In this document: positions 8,558 to 17,217 of the stretch, in pieces
Layout of the letters: the number at the start of each line of letters is the position of its first letter
How positions within the stretch are numbered: position 1 is the stretch's first letter
Origin: Flavobacterium limnophilum
Lineage (GTDB): Bacteria > Bacteroidota > Bacteroidia > Flavobacteriales > Flavobacteriaceae
Length of the DNA: 64,000 nt
Assembly (NCBI RefSeq): GCF_027111315.2
Contig: NZ_CP114289.2
Location: forward strand, 248,001 to 312,000
Direction: 5' to 3'
Position numbers and translations under genes: made by a program
The notes under the pieces: model-generated
Told to the model about the DNA's origin: nothing
The model's input: the letters and a program-made list of their open reading frames with translations, nothing else
Databases searched by the model: none

Positions 8558-9370
8558 ATGAAGATTTTCAAGAAGGCATTCGATTTCTACCTAGAGGGCA
8601 GCATTCACGTTGCTTTGTCCTGCTTTGCCTTGGTTCAAATCACGCAACATTATTTCAGTATTTCCAATGATTATCCGATGGCTTATTTCGCCTTTTTCGG
8701 GGCAATTGTAGGATATAATTTCGTGAAATATGAAGCTTTGGCCAGAGCCAAAAAAGTGCAAATGAAAAACAAATTAAAAGCGATTGCAATCCTGAGTTTT
8801 TTGTCGTTGTGGGCTGTTGGTTTTTATTTTTTTCAGTTGGAAAGAATTACTCAAATTGTTTCGGTCGGTTTTTTTATTTTGACATTATTATATGCGCTTC
8901 CTTTTTTTTCGAACCGGAAAAATGCCCGAAATTGGGCTGGCGTGAAAATTTATATCGTGGCTTTATGCTGGGTTGGAGTAACGGTTGTTCTGCCTGTTTT
9001 AAATGCCGATGTTTCATTGACTTCCGATTTTTACATCAAATGCATCCAACGATTTATCCTGATTTTTGTATTGATACTCATTTTTGAAATCATTGATTTA
9101 GCCAAAGACGACCCACATTTGCAAACCGTTCCACAACAAATAGGGGTAAACCGGACAAAGAAATTGGGTTTCTTGTTGTTGGCTTTGTTTTTTGGATTGA
9201 ATTTTTTTAGTTTTATCATTGATGTCAACTTTGAATATTCATCCTTTATTATTGCGACAATTACCGCCTTGTTTTTGGCTTTCGCCAATGAAAAACGCTC
9301 CAAATATTACACTTCTTTTTGGGTCGAAAGCGTGCCGATTTTGTGGTGGTTAATGCTTTTAATTCTTTAA
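8558..9370 (+). CDS. Polytopic membrane protein, UbiA prenyltransferase-like
   Basis: 270 residues with about eight predicted membrane segments (for example LKAIAILSFLSLWAVGFYFF, FILIFVLILIFEIIDLA). The sequence EIIDLAKDDPHLQTVPQQIG resembles the second Asp-rich motif of UbiA prenyltransferases. The first NDxxDxxxD motif is not recognisable (YNFVKYE stands there), so catalysis in the classic manner is doubtful. Related proteins of this length are common next to gcvP in flavobacteria as far as I recall, but their role is not established to my knowledge. It is divergent from gcvP with a 134-bp shared promoter region. It could instead be a non-enzymatic relative. Confidence 0.6.
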   Translation: MKIFKKAFDFYLEGSIHVALSCFALVQITQHYFSISNDYPMAYFAFFGAIVGYNFVKYEALARAKKVQMKNKLKAIAILSFLSLWAVGFYFFQLERITQIVSVGFFILTLLYALPFFSNRKNARNWAGVKIYIVALCWVGVTVVLPVLNADVSLTSDFYIKCIQRFILIFVLILIFEIIDLAKDDPHLQTVPQQIGVNRTKKLGFLLLALFFGLNFFSFIIDVNFEYSSFIIATITALFLAFANEKRSKYYTSFWVESVPILWWLMLLIL

Positions 9371-9377
9371 AAACACT

Positions 9378-9459
9378 AATATTGGTGAGTGTATTCACTG
9401 AAAAATATACAATATTGGTGAATACGTTCACCAAAAAATATATAAAATTGGTGAATAGG
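9378..9459. repeat. 2.5 copies of a 33-bp direct repeat, each with a dyad
   Basis: Units at 9378-9410, 9411-9443 and a partial one from 9444 share AATATTGGTGA...TTCAC...AAAAATATA. Unit 2 holds the perfect palindrome TTGGTGAA-N4-TTCACCAA (9414-9433); unit 1 has an imperfect version. They sit directly upstream of the RES-domain gene, where an operator array for an autoregulator would be expected. An alternative is a weak terminator for the upstream gene. Confidence 0.7.
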
Positions 9460-9504
9460 AAATTTGCTTTAATAATTATATGGAAAATTAATGGGTTTTG
9501 AAAT

Positions 9505-10377
9505 ATGGATTTTGAAAAATTAATTATAGATAGTAAAGAGAAAGATATAGCAACTTTGAAAGAGGAGATTAGTCAAATAATGTTGGATAAGAAATACACG
9601 ACTGATATTTTCACAACTTTTACATTCAATGGTTTTTATCGTGCAAGAAAACACAATGATGTTAAAGGCGATTGTAAGGATGAAATTTTAATGGAATTTG
9701 TTAATGAAAAAGAATTTTGGAATCCGCCTGCTAGAAATGTTAAAATGGGAAGATGTAATGGAGACGGAGAAAGTATGTTTTATTGTTCAAGTGATTTTTT
9801 AACTGCTGTTCTTGAAGTTAAACCTGAAATTGGAGATTATATTACTATTTCAAATTTCAGTAACTTATATACGGAAAATATTCCTAGATTTAGAATTAAT
9901 GCAATCGGCAAAACATATTTATCTAAAATTCATAATCTTCAAAATTTATTTGAAGATTATAAATTAAATAAAGACAAAATTGAAATTGAAGATTTTTTGG
10001 ATAAATTATTTCATCAGAATGTGGATGATATCGAAACATACAAATATAAGTTAAGTGTTGCGTTATCACATATTTTTATGACGGATGGAACAGATAGAAA
10101 AAGAAGTATTATACAAACAGATGGCTTGTTATATCCAAGTATTATTAGAAATCAGACGAGTTATTGTTTTGTTTTGAAACCTTGGTTGGTGCATTGTTAT
10201 TTTGAAATTTCAACAATACAAACTGTTCAAGTTGTTGGAAAAGGGAATGATTTTATAAAGCTTAAATTGCATAGGAATGGTCGGTTATTGGAGGAAAAAC
10301 TTTATCCAAATGATTTGTTTGATATTGATTGGAGGGATGTTTCTAAAAAATCAGATATTGAAACATTATATTTCTAA
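9505..10377 (+). CDS. RES-domain protein, putative NAD+ phosphorylase/toxin
   Basis: 290 residues. The RES domain fits about residues 40-260: the first Arg in GFYRAR (R46 or R48), GRCNGDGESMFYCSSD (Arg83, Tyr93, Ser95-96) and TAVLEV with Glu104, in the order that gives the family its name (Arg, Glu, Ser). Characterised RES toxins such as MbcT and Pseudomonas RES degrade NAD+ and are held in check by an Xre-type partner. No Xre antitoxin gene lies beside it here. It is markedly more AT-rich than its neighbours and sits between conserved genes, suggesting acquisition. Start chosen at the ATG at 9505; the next gene is convergent. Family call is good; toxicity is inference. Confidence 0.72.
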   Translation: MDFEKLIIDSKEKDIATLKEEISQIMLDKKYTTDIFTTFTFNGFYRARKHNDVKGDCKDEILMEFVNEKEFWNPPARNVKMGRCNGDGESMFYCSSDFLTAVLEVKPEIGDYITISNFSNLYTENIPRFRINAIGKTYLSKIHNLQNLFEDYKLNKDKIEIEDFLDKLFHQNVDDIETYKYKLSVALSHIFMTDGTDRKRSIIQTDGLLYPSIIRNQTSYCFVLKPWLVHCYFEISTIQTVQVVGKGNDFIKLKLHRNGRLLEEKLYPNDLFDIDWRDVSKKSDIETLYF

Positions 10378-10434
10378 AAAAAACAAAGTTTTTTTACTTC
10401 GGTTCTTGTTTTTGAAAATTTTAAAACTAAAAAA

Positions 10435-13400
10435 TTAAGAGAAAAACGATTTCACCTGATCCACATCAAACGATTTTTTCTCTTCATCGACAGTGATAAT
10501 ACTTGTGGCAACGGCTTTCTTTTTGCCTTGTAACAAAGCTATTTTTTCCTCGATGGTATCTTTGCAAATCATTCGGTAAGCCATTACTTTTTGCTTCTGT
10601 CCAATGCGGTAACAACGGTCAATGGCTTGGTTTTCGACAGCGGGATTCCACCACGGATCGACCAAGAAAACATAATCGGCTTCAGTTAAATTGAGTCCTG
10701 TTCCTCCCGCTTTCAGGCTAATTAAAAACACTCGGACATCAGTATTATTCTGAAAACTATTCACTTTTTCTTCCCGATTGGTCGTTTGTCCGTCGAGGTA
10801 TTCGTAGTGAATTTGCTCTTCATCTAATCTGGTTTTGATGAGTTGCAGCATTTTTACAAATTGCGAAAACACTAATATCTTGTGATTTCCGGTTTTTTCT
10901 TTGATGTTTTCTAGCAATAAATCAAGTTTAACCGATTGATTTCCATAATCTTCTTCATCCGAAATTAAGGCGGGTGAATTGCATATTTGTCTCAATTTAG
11001 TCAATCCTTCCAAAATATACATTTGTGCATTTTCAACTCCGTTTTCGTCTATTTTATTGATGAGGTAATCGCGGTATTTGTTTTTAAAGCTGTCATATAC
11101 CTTGCGCTGTTCGTTGCCCATTTCGCAATAAATAATACTTTCGGTTTTCTCTGGAAGTTCTTTGGCAACCTGCTCTTTGGTTCTTCGAAGCAAAAAAGGA
11201 GCAATCATTTTGCTTAATAAATGCGAGGCATCGTGATTTTTTTCTTTGTCAATTGCGTCCGAAAATTCAGTTTTGAAATGCGTCATATTACCCAATAATC
11301 CTGGATTAATAAAGTTCATTTGGGCATACAAATCAAAGGTATTGTTCTCAATAGGAGTTCCGGTAAGTACCAATCGATTGTAGGAATTTAATAAGCGAAC
11401 GGCTTTGTATCGTTTGGAATTTGGGTTTTTAATCGCTTGACTTTCGTCCAAAATAATGTAATTGAACTTGAAATCTTTCATAAATTCCACATCATTTAAC
11501 AAGGAACCATAAGTAGAAATGATCAAGTCATATTTAGAGAAATCGTCTTTGTTTTCCATTCGATTAGAACCCACAAAAGCCAGCATTTTTAGCGAAGGAC
11601 AAAATTTTTCAATTTCGTTTTTCCAATTAAAAATCAAAGAAGTGGGTGCAATTATTAGCGAAGGCAGGCATTTGTTGTCTTTCCCTTTCAAATATTGCAA
11701 GAACGTGATGGCTTGCAATGTTTTTCCCAATCCCATATCATCGGCTAGGCATCCGCCCAATTGGTTTTTGTCCAAAAACGCCAACCAATTCAATCCGTGG
11801 TGCTGATAATCTCTTAATTTGGCTTTGATGCCTTTCGGAATTGGAACTTCTTCTATGTTGGAGATGTTCTGTAAACGTTTCTTTTTTTCTAATAATTCAA
11901 CCAAAAACGGAGGTTTTTTCTCCATTTCTTCAAACAATTCGTCGATGATTCCAAACTGATAATTGGAAAGTTTGATCCCGTCTTTCTTGATTTCTCCAAC
12001 TTTAAAATAATTAGAGAATTTTTTCATCCATTCTTCGGGCAGAATTCCTAGCGTTCCGTCGCCAAGCGCCACATAATTGCTTCGTTTTAAAAATGCTTTT
12101 TGCAGTTCTTTTAGACCTACTTTTTGGTTGCCAAAACTGATGTCAATTTCCAAATCGAACCAATCAATATCGGATTTTAAACCAATTCTAATAACGGGTT
12201 TATTGATGTTGAATTGAAACGATTTTAAGTTATTGGCACCAAAAACCTTCATTTCCTGCTGATGCATTCTGTCGGTAGCGTGAAGCATCCAATAGTTTTC
12301 CATCAACTGCTCGGGCGTGAGAAAAAAGAATTCGTCCTGCTCGGAAAATGCGGGATGCAATCCTCTAAATTCTTCTATAAAATTATCCTCAAAAGACTGG
12401 TTTCTTTCTTGATATAAAATGGATTTTTTGATTGTGTTATTTTTTGATTCTTCGACAAGCATCTCATTGGAAAAAACAGAAACTAACTGGTTTGGGTATT
12501 TTACTGCAGGTTTGAAAACGATATATTGCCCTTCATAATCGGTAATGTAAACGTGTTTTTCGAGTGTAGTTTCTTCAATTTCTACTTTGCTTTTTTTGAA
12601 AATTGTCGATTGAATTTCAAATTTTTCGGACAAGGGCTTAACAATTTTTTCGTAAAAATCGGGAGTGTCTTTTTTTAGATAATTAATCTCGGCAAAATTG
12701 CTAAAATGGTTGAGATATACCGAAAGTTTGGCGTCATTTATGGGTACAATTATGTCATCTACAAATAGGTATAAAGGAGTTATTTGTATGGCAGCGGCGT
12801 CTAAATTATAGTTTTTGTCGTTTAGCGAAATTTTAGCTTTTAGTGTGTAGAAATAGGCTGTTTCACTTATTGTGAAAAACAATTTTATTGTTTTGTTGTC
12901 ATACACACAAGGCGTTAAGTTTTTTCGAACCAAGGTTTTACTACCATCATAAGTATAGCTAAAATTGTTTTGCAGCACTTCCAAAAGTTTTTGACTGGAA
13001 GCGATGGCTTTTTTTAAATAATTTACGTCTTTGGTCGATCTGTATTTGGACAATGCGGTATTGATTTGCATTGTTTTTACAATCAAACTTTGTTCTTCCT
13101 CTGAACTGTAAATCGTCAAGGCATCCTCAAAATTGTAGTGGTTTATTCGTGTAATTGAGGAAGAAAAATCGGTTTTGGCTTTGTTGTATTTGGCTTGAAA
13201 AAGAATGAGTTCAGTGAATTTTTTTCTTTCAAATTCAAAGCAAATTCCTAATCCAAAATCAGCGGTTTTGTTGTCTGAAGAAGGTAGATTTAAGATGGTT
13301 TCTACTTCGGCAGTTTTGAATATATTGGAGTAATCTCTAGAATCGGTAGTGATGTTTTTGGCTTTTGGCTTGGCTTCAAATCCTTTGGTTGTGATTTTGA

Positions 13401-14145
13401 AACTAAAAACACTGTTGTAGTCATCCTCCGTTGTGAAGCCATATTTTGCAATGGCTTCTTTTGTTTTTTCTTCGATATATTTTTCAGCAAACAAATTTTC
13501 TCCAAAAACAGTTTCTATTTCTTGTAATGCTTTTCCAATATGTTCACAGGATTTTTTTGCTTTGGTGCAACTACATTCAAATTCTAAAATTTCGGTTTCA
13601 GGGTTGTATTTAAATATTTGCTTAGATGCGTTCCAACCCGTTGTTTGTGTGCTAACTTCGGTTTGGGAGACTGCCGTTATTTTGTAATCATCATAATTGT
13701 AGCCACGGTATCTAGGAGCAACCGTCCAATTATTAATCGTGTTTAAGGTAATAATTCCGTCGGTTAGTTTTACTTGGTTGCCTTTGAGTTTTTCGATTTT
13801 ATTTGCAGTTGTAATAGGAAGTTCTTCAAATAGACTATAAATTTTTTCCTCTTTTGTAGCTGTTGTAGGTAGCACATCGCTATAATCTTCTATAATTATC
13901 TTTAAAGAGGCAATTACGTGTTTGCAAATTCCGGAATAGCTTCTTTTGTATGGACAAGAGCAAGTGGTACTTATGTTGTTGTTTTCTATGTCGATTTTAA
14001 TATTGTAATAATCACTACCAATACATTCAAAAATAAATACATTACCTTCTTGACTTATAAAATAGGCATCTACTTGTCTTGAATTACTCCTTGAATTGGG
14101 GTTGCTATTTGTTTTAATGTATTTTTTTATTGCCTTGATATCCAT
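10435..14145 (-). CDS. SWIM-finger SNF2/SWI2-family helicase
   Basis: 1236 residues. Two SWIM zinc fingers lead: Cys62-x-Cys64...Cys74-x-His76 and Cys191-x-Cys193...Cys200-x-His202. A long linker of several hundred residues follows, then the SNF2 ATPase from about residue 780: GLADDMGLGKT-like Walker A (CLADDMGLGKTLQAITFL, near 806), DESQ Walker B (YIILDESQAIKNP), LTGTPIENN (motif III), and the C-terminal RecA lobe with HYEYLDGQT, SLKAGGTGLNLT and motif VI QAIDRCYRIGQ. Such proteins translocate on double-stranded DNA and remodel or strip bound proteins; in bacteria the exact role is unclear. Single-gene unit with a TACATTTG box just upstream. Confidence 0.92.
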   Translation of the reverse strand: MDIKAIKKYIKTNSNPNSRSNSRQVDAYFISQEGNVFIFECIGSDYYNIKIDIENNNISTTCSCPYKRSYSGICKHVIASLKIIIEDYSDVLPTTATKEEKIYSLFEELPITTANKIEKLKGNQVKLTDGIITLNTINNWTVAPRYRGYNYDDYKITAVSQTEVSTQTTGWNASKQIFKYNPETEILEFECSCTKAKKSCEHIGKALQEIETVFGENLFAEKYIEEKTKEAIAKYGFTTEDDYNSVFSFKITTKGFEAKPKAKNITTDSRDYSNIFKTAEVETILNLPSSDNKTADFGLGICFEFERKKFTELILFQAKYNKAKTDFSSSITRINHYNFEDALTIYSSEEEQSLIVKTMQINTALSKYRSTKDVNYLKKAIASSQKLLEVLQNNFSYTYDGSKTLVRKNLTPCVYDNKTIKLFFTISETAYFYTLKAKISLNDKNYNLDAAAIQITPLYLFVDDIIVPINDAKLSVYLNHFSNFAEINYLKKDTPDFYEKIVKPLSEKFEIQSTIFKKSKVEIEETTLEKHVYITDYEGQYIVFKPAVKYPNQLVSVFSNEMLVEESKNNTIKKSILYQERNQSFEDNFIEEFRGLHPAFSEQDEFFFLTPEQLMENYWMLHATDRMHQQEMKVFGANNLKSFQFNINKPVIRIGLKSDIDWFDLEIDISFGNQKVGLKELQKAFLKRSNYVALGDGTLGILPEEWMKKFSNYFKVGEIKKDGIKLSNYQFGIIDELFEEMEKKPPFLVELLEKKKRLQNISNIEEVPIPKGIKAKLRDYQHHGLNWLAFLDKNQLGGCLADDMGLGKTLQAITFLQYLKGKDNKCLPSLIIAPTSLIFNWKNEIEKFCPSLKMLAFVGSNRMENKDDFSKYDLIISTYGSLLNDVEFMKDFKFNYIILDESQAIKNPNSKRYKAVRLLNSYNRLVLTGTPIENNTFDLYAQMNFINPGLLGNMTHFKTEFSDAIDKEKNHDASHLLSKMIAPFLLRRTKEQVAKELPEKTESIIYCEMGNEQRKVYDSFKNKYRDYLINKIDENGVENAQMYILEGLTKLRQICNSPALISDEEDYGNQSVKLDLLLENIKEKTGNHKILVFSQFVKMLQLIKTRLDEEQIHYEYLDGQTTNREEKVNSFQNNTDVRVFLISLKAGGTGLNLTEADYVFLVDPWWNPAVENQAIDRCYRIGQKQKVMAYRMICKDTIEEKIALLQGKKKAVATSIITVDEEKKSFDVDQVKSFFS

Positions 14146-14162
14146 TCTAATTCTTGTTTGGT

Positions 14163-14170
14163 CAAATGTA
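14163..14170 (-). promoter_or_regulatory. -7 element of the SNF2 helicase gene
   Basis: TACATTTG on the minus strand matches TAnnTTTG and lies 17 nt before the ATG at 14145. No matching -33 box is obvious. Confidence 0.45.
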
Positions 14171-14207
14171 TAGAAACATTATTATTTTAAAAAGTTATTC
14201 TAAAGGA

Positions 14208-14233
14208 AAACCGAAGCATTCCTACTTCGGTTT
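14208..14233 (-). terminator. Hairpin belonging to the decayed M3 gene copy
   Basis: Stem AAACCGAAG (14208-14216) with CTTCGGTTT (14225-14233). On the minus strand AGATAGAAACCGAAG...AATGCTTCG closely matches the sequence after the intact M3 gene (AGATAAAAACCGAGG...AATGCTTCG), so the terminator was copied together with the gene tail. Confidence 0.65.
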
Positions 14234-14268
14234 CTATCTGTATTCTGAAATCTAAATTTTGCTATCTT

Positions 14269-14400
14269 TTAAATCAACCCCGTTTTTTTCAACTGAGCAT
14301 CTATTTTTGGCTCCTGTCCTTTAAAACTTTTGTACAATTCTATTGGAAATTCAGTTCCTCCTTTAGAAAGGAAGTTGTCTTTTCTTGAGGTTTTTGCCAG
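14269..14400 (-). pseudogene. 3' remnant of a second M3-family oligopeptidase gene
   Basis: The minus strand encodes about 43 residues ending at a TAA at 14269-14271: LSKGGTEFPIELYKSFKGQE, then PKIDAQLKKTGLI. The intact neighbour (15177-17204) ends LSKGGTEHPMILYKRFRGQE, then PKPDALLKRAGLI. A stop codon stands immediately upstream of the homologous stretch and nothing upstream resembles M3, so this is a truncated tail and not a functional gene. Together with the matching hairpin it records a former tandem duplication, now separated from the intact copy by the small plus-strand gene at 14665. Confidence 0.9.
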
Positions 14401-14580
14401 TTAAAAATAGATCAATAAGAACTTTTTTTAATGGATAGCTAGTTTGTAAATCATTCATTTTTTGTTACTTGTGATTATTTTTAAATAGTGTTGTGACTTG
14501 TTTTTCCTGCCTTGTGGCAATGAATTCTCGTCTTGTAACATTTTTTATTTTAAATCTATATATCTAATATAGTTTTGATA
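14401..14580. other. AT-rich spacer between gene remnant and small gene
   Basis: No ORF, no further M3 similarity and no RNA gene were seen here. The right end carries a TA-rich stretch leading into the TAGTTTTG promoter element of the next gene. Confidence 0.5.
14570..14577 (+). promoter_or_regulatory. -7 element of the DUF1842-like gene
   Basis: TAGTTTTG matches TAnnTTTG. It predicts a start near 14582 and an unusually long, structured leader of about 83 nt. Confidence 0.45.
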
Positions 14581-14585
14581 TAGAA

Positions 14586-14645
14586 AAGTGGAGCAGAAAC
14601 CACTTAAAAAAACGAGGCGGTTCCGAAAAGCCTACGAGTAGGAAC
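14586..14645 (+). promoter_or_regulatory. Structured mRNA leader: hairpin plus possible H-type pseudoknot
   Basis: Hairpin AAGTGG (14586-14591) pairs with CCACTT (14600-14605) around an A-rich loop. Next, AGGC (14615-14618) can pair with GCCT (14630-14633) while GTTCC (14620-14624) pairs with GGAAC (14641-14645); the order of the arms is that of an H-type pseudoknot. A competing hairpin CCTA-CGAG-TAGG (14631-14642) is also possible. It ends about 19 nt before the ATG at 14665. Read by eye; not folded. Confidence 0.4.
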
Positions 14646-14664
14646 AAATATAATACAGAAAATT

Positions 14665-15075
14665 ATGTCAGATTTATTAGCAGGTGCTTATTTAGCAAAA
14701 GGTACTATTGGAAATGTTGGAATGTCTGGTGCCCCAGTTGCAACATTTAGTTTAGTAGTTGTGCCATCACAAAATTCGGTGTCAGGCACGGTTGTAATTA
14801 CGCAGGCCATAAGTGGTCCAGACAGTTATATTGTTGTTCCAGTAACTGGAAAAATATATGCAACTGGACTTGGAAATGTTACAAAAGTAGTTAGTTTACA
14901 AGGTCAGTACGTGCATTCTGTTCCGCCTCCGGCAATAGGATCTTTCTTGGCTAATTTTGATGCCCATTTGGCTATTGATAATGCTTGGAACGGAAAAGGA
15001 GGATTCACTTATTACCAACACCAAGTTGAAAATGTACCAGTTGCAGCAATAAATAGTTTGGTTGAGAGCAATTAG
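14665..15075 (+). CDS. Small DUF1842-like protein
   Basis: 136 residues with no signal peptide and no membrane segment. The pattern GAPVATFSLVVVPSQNSVSG, VVITQAI, and VTGKIY resembles the DUF1842 family (about 110 residues, predicted beta-sandwich, unknown function), but I assign this from memory with limited certainty. Rich in Gly, Val, Ala and Ser, Cys-free, ending NSLVESN. It sits alone on the plus strand between two copies of an M3 peptidase tail, with its own promoter, a structured leader and a strong terminator, so it looks like a self-contained expression unit. Confidence 0.7.
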   Translation: MSDLLAGAYLAKGTIGNVGMSGAPVATFSLVVVPSQNSVSGTVVITQAISGPDSYIVVPVTGKIYATGLGNVTKVVSLQGQYVHSVPPPAIGSFLANFDAHLAIDNAWNGKGGFTYYQHQVENVPVAAINSLVESN

Positions 15076-15100
15076 TTTAGATTTTTAACAGACAATATAA

Positions 15101-15127
15101 AAAGATTGCCTAAATCAGGCAATCTTT
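15101..15127 (+). terminator. Intrinsic terminator of the DUF1842-like gene
   Basis: Perfect 11-bp stem AAAGATTGCCT / AGGCAATCTTT around a 5-nt loop, followed by a T-run. It lies about 25 nt after the stop codon. Confidence 0.9.
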
Positions 15128-15150
15128 TTTGTTTTAATATGCAAAAAACA

Positions 15151-15168
15151 CGAAGCATTGTTGCCTCG
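15151..15168 (-). terminator. Terminator of the M3 oligopeptidase gene
   Basis: On the minus strand CGAGGC pairs with GCTTCG (one G-T wobble) around AACAAT and is followed by TGTTTTTT. It is the intact relative of the hairpin at 14208-14233. Confidence 0.6.
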
Positions 15169-15176
15169 GTTTTTAT

Positions 15177-17204
15177 CTAAATCAATCCTGCTCGTTTCAA
15201 TAAAGCATCCGGCTTAGGTTCTTGTCCTCTAAAGCGTTTGTACAAAATCATAGGATGTTCTGTTCCGCCTTTTGAAAGCACGTTTTCCTTGAATTTTGCT
15301 GCCACTTCTTTGTTGAAAATTCCCTTTTCCTGAAAATATTCGAAAGCATCGGCATCGAGAACTTCCGCCCATTTGTAGCTGTAATATCCTGATGAATATC
15401 CGCCCTGGAAAATGTGTGAAAAAGCGGTGCTCATTGCGTTTTCCTTCACGTCAGGATACAATTGTGTCGCTGCAAATTGCTCCGTTTCGAAGGTTTTGAT
15501 GTCTGTAATATTCGAAGGATCTTGTCCGTGCCAACCCATATCCAACAATCCAAAACTCAATTGGCGCATTGTTGCCATTCCTTCCTGAAAACTCGCGCTT
15601 TCCTTGATTTTGTGCACTAATTCCATCGGAATCATTTCGCCGGTTTCGTAGTGATAAGCGAATAAAGCCAAGGCTTCCGGCTCGTAACACCAGTTTTCCA
15701 TTATCTGGCTTGGCAATTCCACAAAATCCCAATAAACTGAAGTTCCAGACAAACTTGGATAAGTAGTATTGGCCAACATTCCGTGTAAAGCGTGACCAAA
15801 TTCGTGAAACAAGGTTGTCACTTCGTTGAATGTCAAAAGCGATGGTTTGGTTTCCGTAGGTTTCGTGAAATTGCAAACGTTCGAAATATGCGGTCTTTCG
15901 TTGATTCCTTTTTTGATGTATTGTGATTTGAAAGATGTCATCCAAGCGCCGTTTCGTTTTCCTTTTCTCGGGAAGAAATCGGCGTAGAAAATCGCCACTA
16001 ATTGGCCTTCTTCGTCTTTTACTTCGTAGGTTTTTACGTCTTCGTGGTATTTATCTACTTCAAAAGTTTCTTCGAAGGTGATTCCGTATAATTTTTGTGC
16101 CACCGTGAAAGCACCGTCCAAAACTTTCTCCAATTGGAAATACGGTTTCAATATTTCGTCATCCAAACTGAACAATTGCTGTTTCAATTTTTCCGAATAG
16201 TAAGCACCGTCCCATTTTTCTAGTTGCTCGAGTCCGTCCAATTCCTTGGCGAAAGCCGTTAATTGTGCGAATTCTTTTTCGGCTGCCGGTTTGGCTTTCG
16301 CCAATAAATCGTTCGAAAATGAAATTACTTTCTCCGGCGTTTCTGCCATTCGTTCTTCGAGAACAAAATGAGAATGCGTTTTGTAACCCAAAACTTGCGC
16401 TCTGTCGAAACGCAATTTGGCAATTTTCAAGACGATTTCCTGATTGTCGAATTCGTTGTTCTGGAAAGCTCTGGCACCAAAGGCAATTGACATTTTCTTG
16501 CGCAATTCGCGATTATCGGCATAAGTCACAAACGGAATGTAACTTGGATGATCCAAGGTAAAAATCCAACCTTCTTTTTCTTGGCTTTTCGCCAAAGAAC
16601 GAGCTGCTTCCCGAGTTCCTTCAGGCAATCCGACCAAATCATTTTCGTCGGTGATATGCAATTCGAAAGCGTGGGTTTCGGCCAAAACATTTTCGCCAAA
16701 CTGCAAACTCAACTTCGATAATTCCTTGTCGATTTCGCGCAATTGATTCTTTTTGTCTTCGGGCAAATTAGCTCCGTTTCTGGAGAAACTTTTGTATTTT
16801 TTGTCTAAAAGAGTAGTTTGTTCTGGATTGAGATTCAAATGTTCTCTTTGTTCGTAAACTGCTTTTACTCGAGCAAACAAATCAGGATTTAATCGAATAT
16901 CATTGCCAAATTCAGACAACAAAGGTGAAACTTCCTGGGCTATTTTTTGCATTTCGTCACTGGTTTCTGCCGAGTTCAAGTTGAAAAAAATGCTTGAAAT
17001 TCGATCCAAAATATCGCCACTGAAATCCAGGGCTTCAATCGTGTTTTCGAAAGTGGGCTTGATGGGATTATTTACAATTCCGTTAATTTCGGATTTTGCC
17101 AATTCGATTCCTTTTTGAAAAGCAGGAAGGAAATCTTCGTTTTTGATTTTCGAAAAAGGCGCAGTGTTGTATTTTGTATTGAAATGGTGTGTTAAGACGC
17201 TCAT
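15177..17204 (-). CDS. M3-family oligopeptidase (peptidyl-dipeptidase Dcp/OpdA-like)
   Basis: 675 residues, the normal length for the thimet oligopeptidase/Dcp family. These cytoplasmic zinc enzymes degrade short peptides, including signal-peptide remnants. Zinc motif HEFGH at His467-Glu468-His471 in TLFHEFGHALHGML; the third ligand should be the Glu in DFVELPSQIMENW. The C-terminal YYSYKWAEVLDADAFEYF region holds the Tyr residues that bind substrate. No signal peptide, so cytoplasmic. Whether it is Dcp (dipeptides released from C-terminus) or OpdA type cannot be told from sequence alone. A decayed second copy lies downstream at 14269-14400. Confidence 0.93.
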   Translation of the reverse strand: MSVLTHHFNTKYNTAPFSKIKNEDFLPAFQKGIELAKSEINGIVNNPIKPTFENTIEALDFSGDILDRISSIFFNLNSAETSDEMQKIAQEVSPLLSEFGNDIRLNPDLFARVKAVYEQREHLNLNPEQTTLLDKKYKSFSRNGANLPEDKKNQLREIDKELSKLSLQFGENVLAETHAFELHITDENDLVGLPEGTREAARSLAKSQEKEGWIFTLDHPSYIPFVTYADNRELRKKMSIAFGARAFQNNEFDNQEIVLKIAKLRFDRAQVLGYKTHSHFVLEERMAETPEKVISFSNDLLAKAKPAAEKEFAQLTAFAKELDGLEQLEKWDGAYYSEKLKQQLFSLDDEILKPYFQLEKVLDGAFTVAQKLYGITFEETFEVDKYHEDVKTYEVKDEEGQLVAIFYADFFPRKGKRNGAWMTSFKSQYIKKGINERPHISNVCNFTKPTETKPSLLTFNEVTTLFHEFGHALHGMLANTTYPSLSGTSVYWDFVELPSQIMENWCYEPEALALFAYHYETGEMIPMELVHKIKESASFQEGMATMRQLSFGLLDMGWHGQDPSNITDIKTFETEQFAATQLYPDVKENAMSTAFSHIFQGGYSSGYYSYKWAEVLDADAFEYFQEKGIFNKEVAAKFKENVLSKGGTEHPMILYKRFRGQEPKPDALLKRAGLI

Positions 17205-17217
17205 TGTTTTGTTTTTT

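Noticed and set aside
9319..9501. ORF of 60 codons across the 33-bp repeats
   Set aside because: It overlaps the UbiA-like gene, and its 'protein repeats' are only the translated DNA repeats.
14586..14645. Known riboswitch such as SAM-II or preQ1
   Set aside because: The arms suggest a pseudoknot, but conserved core nucleotides of these classes are not recognisable and the gene is not a fitting target.
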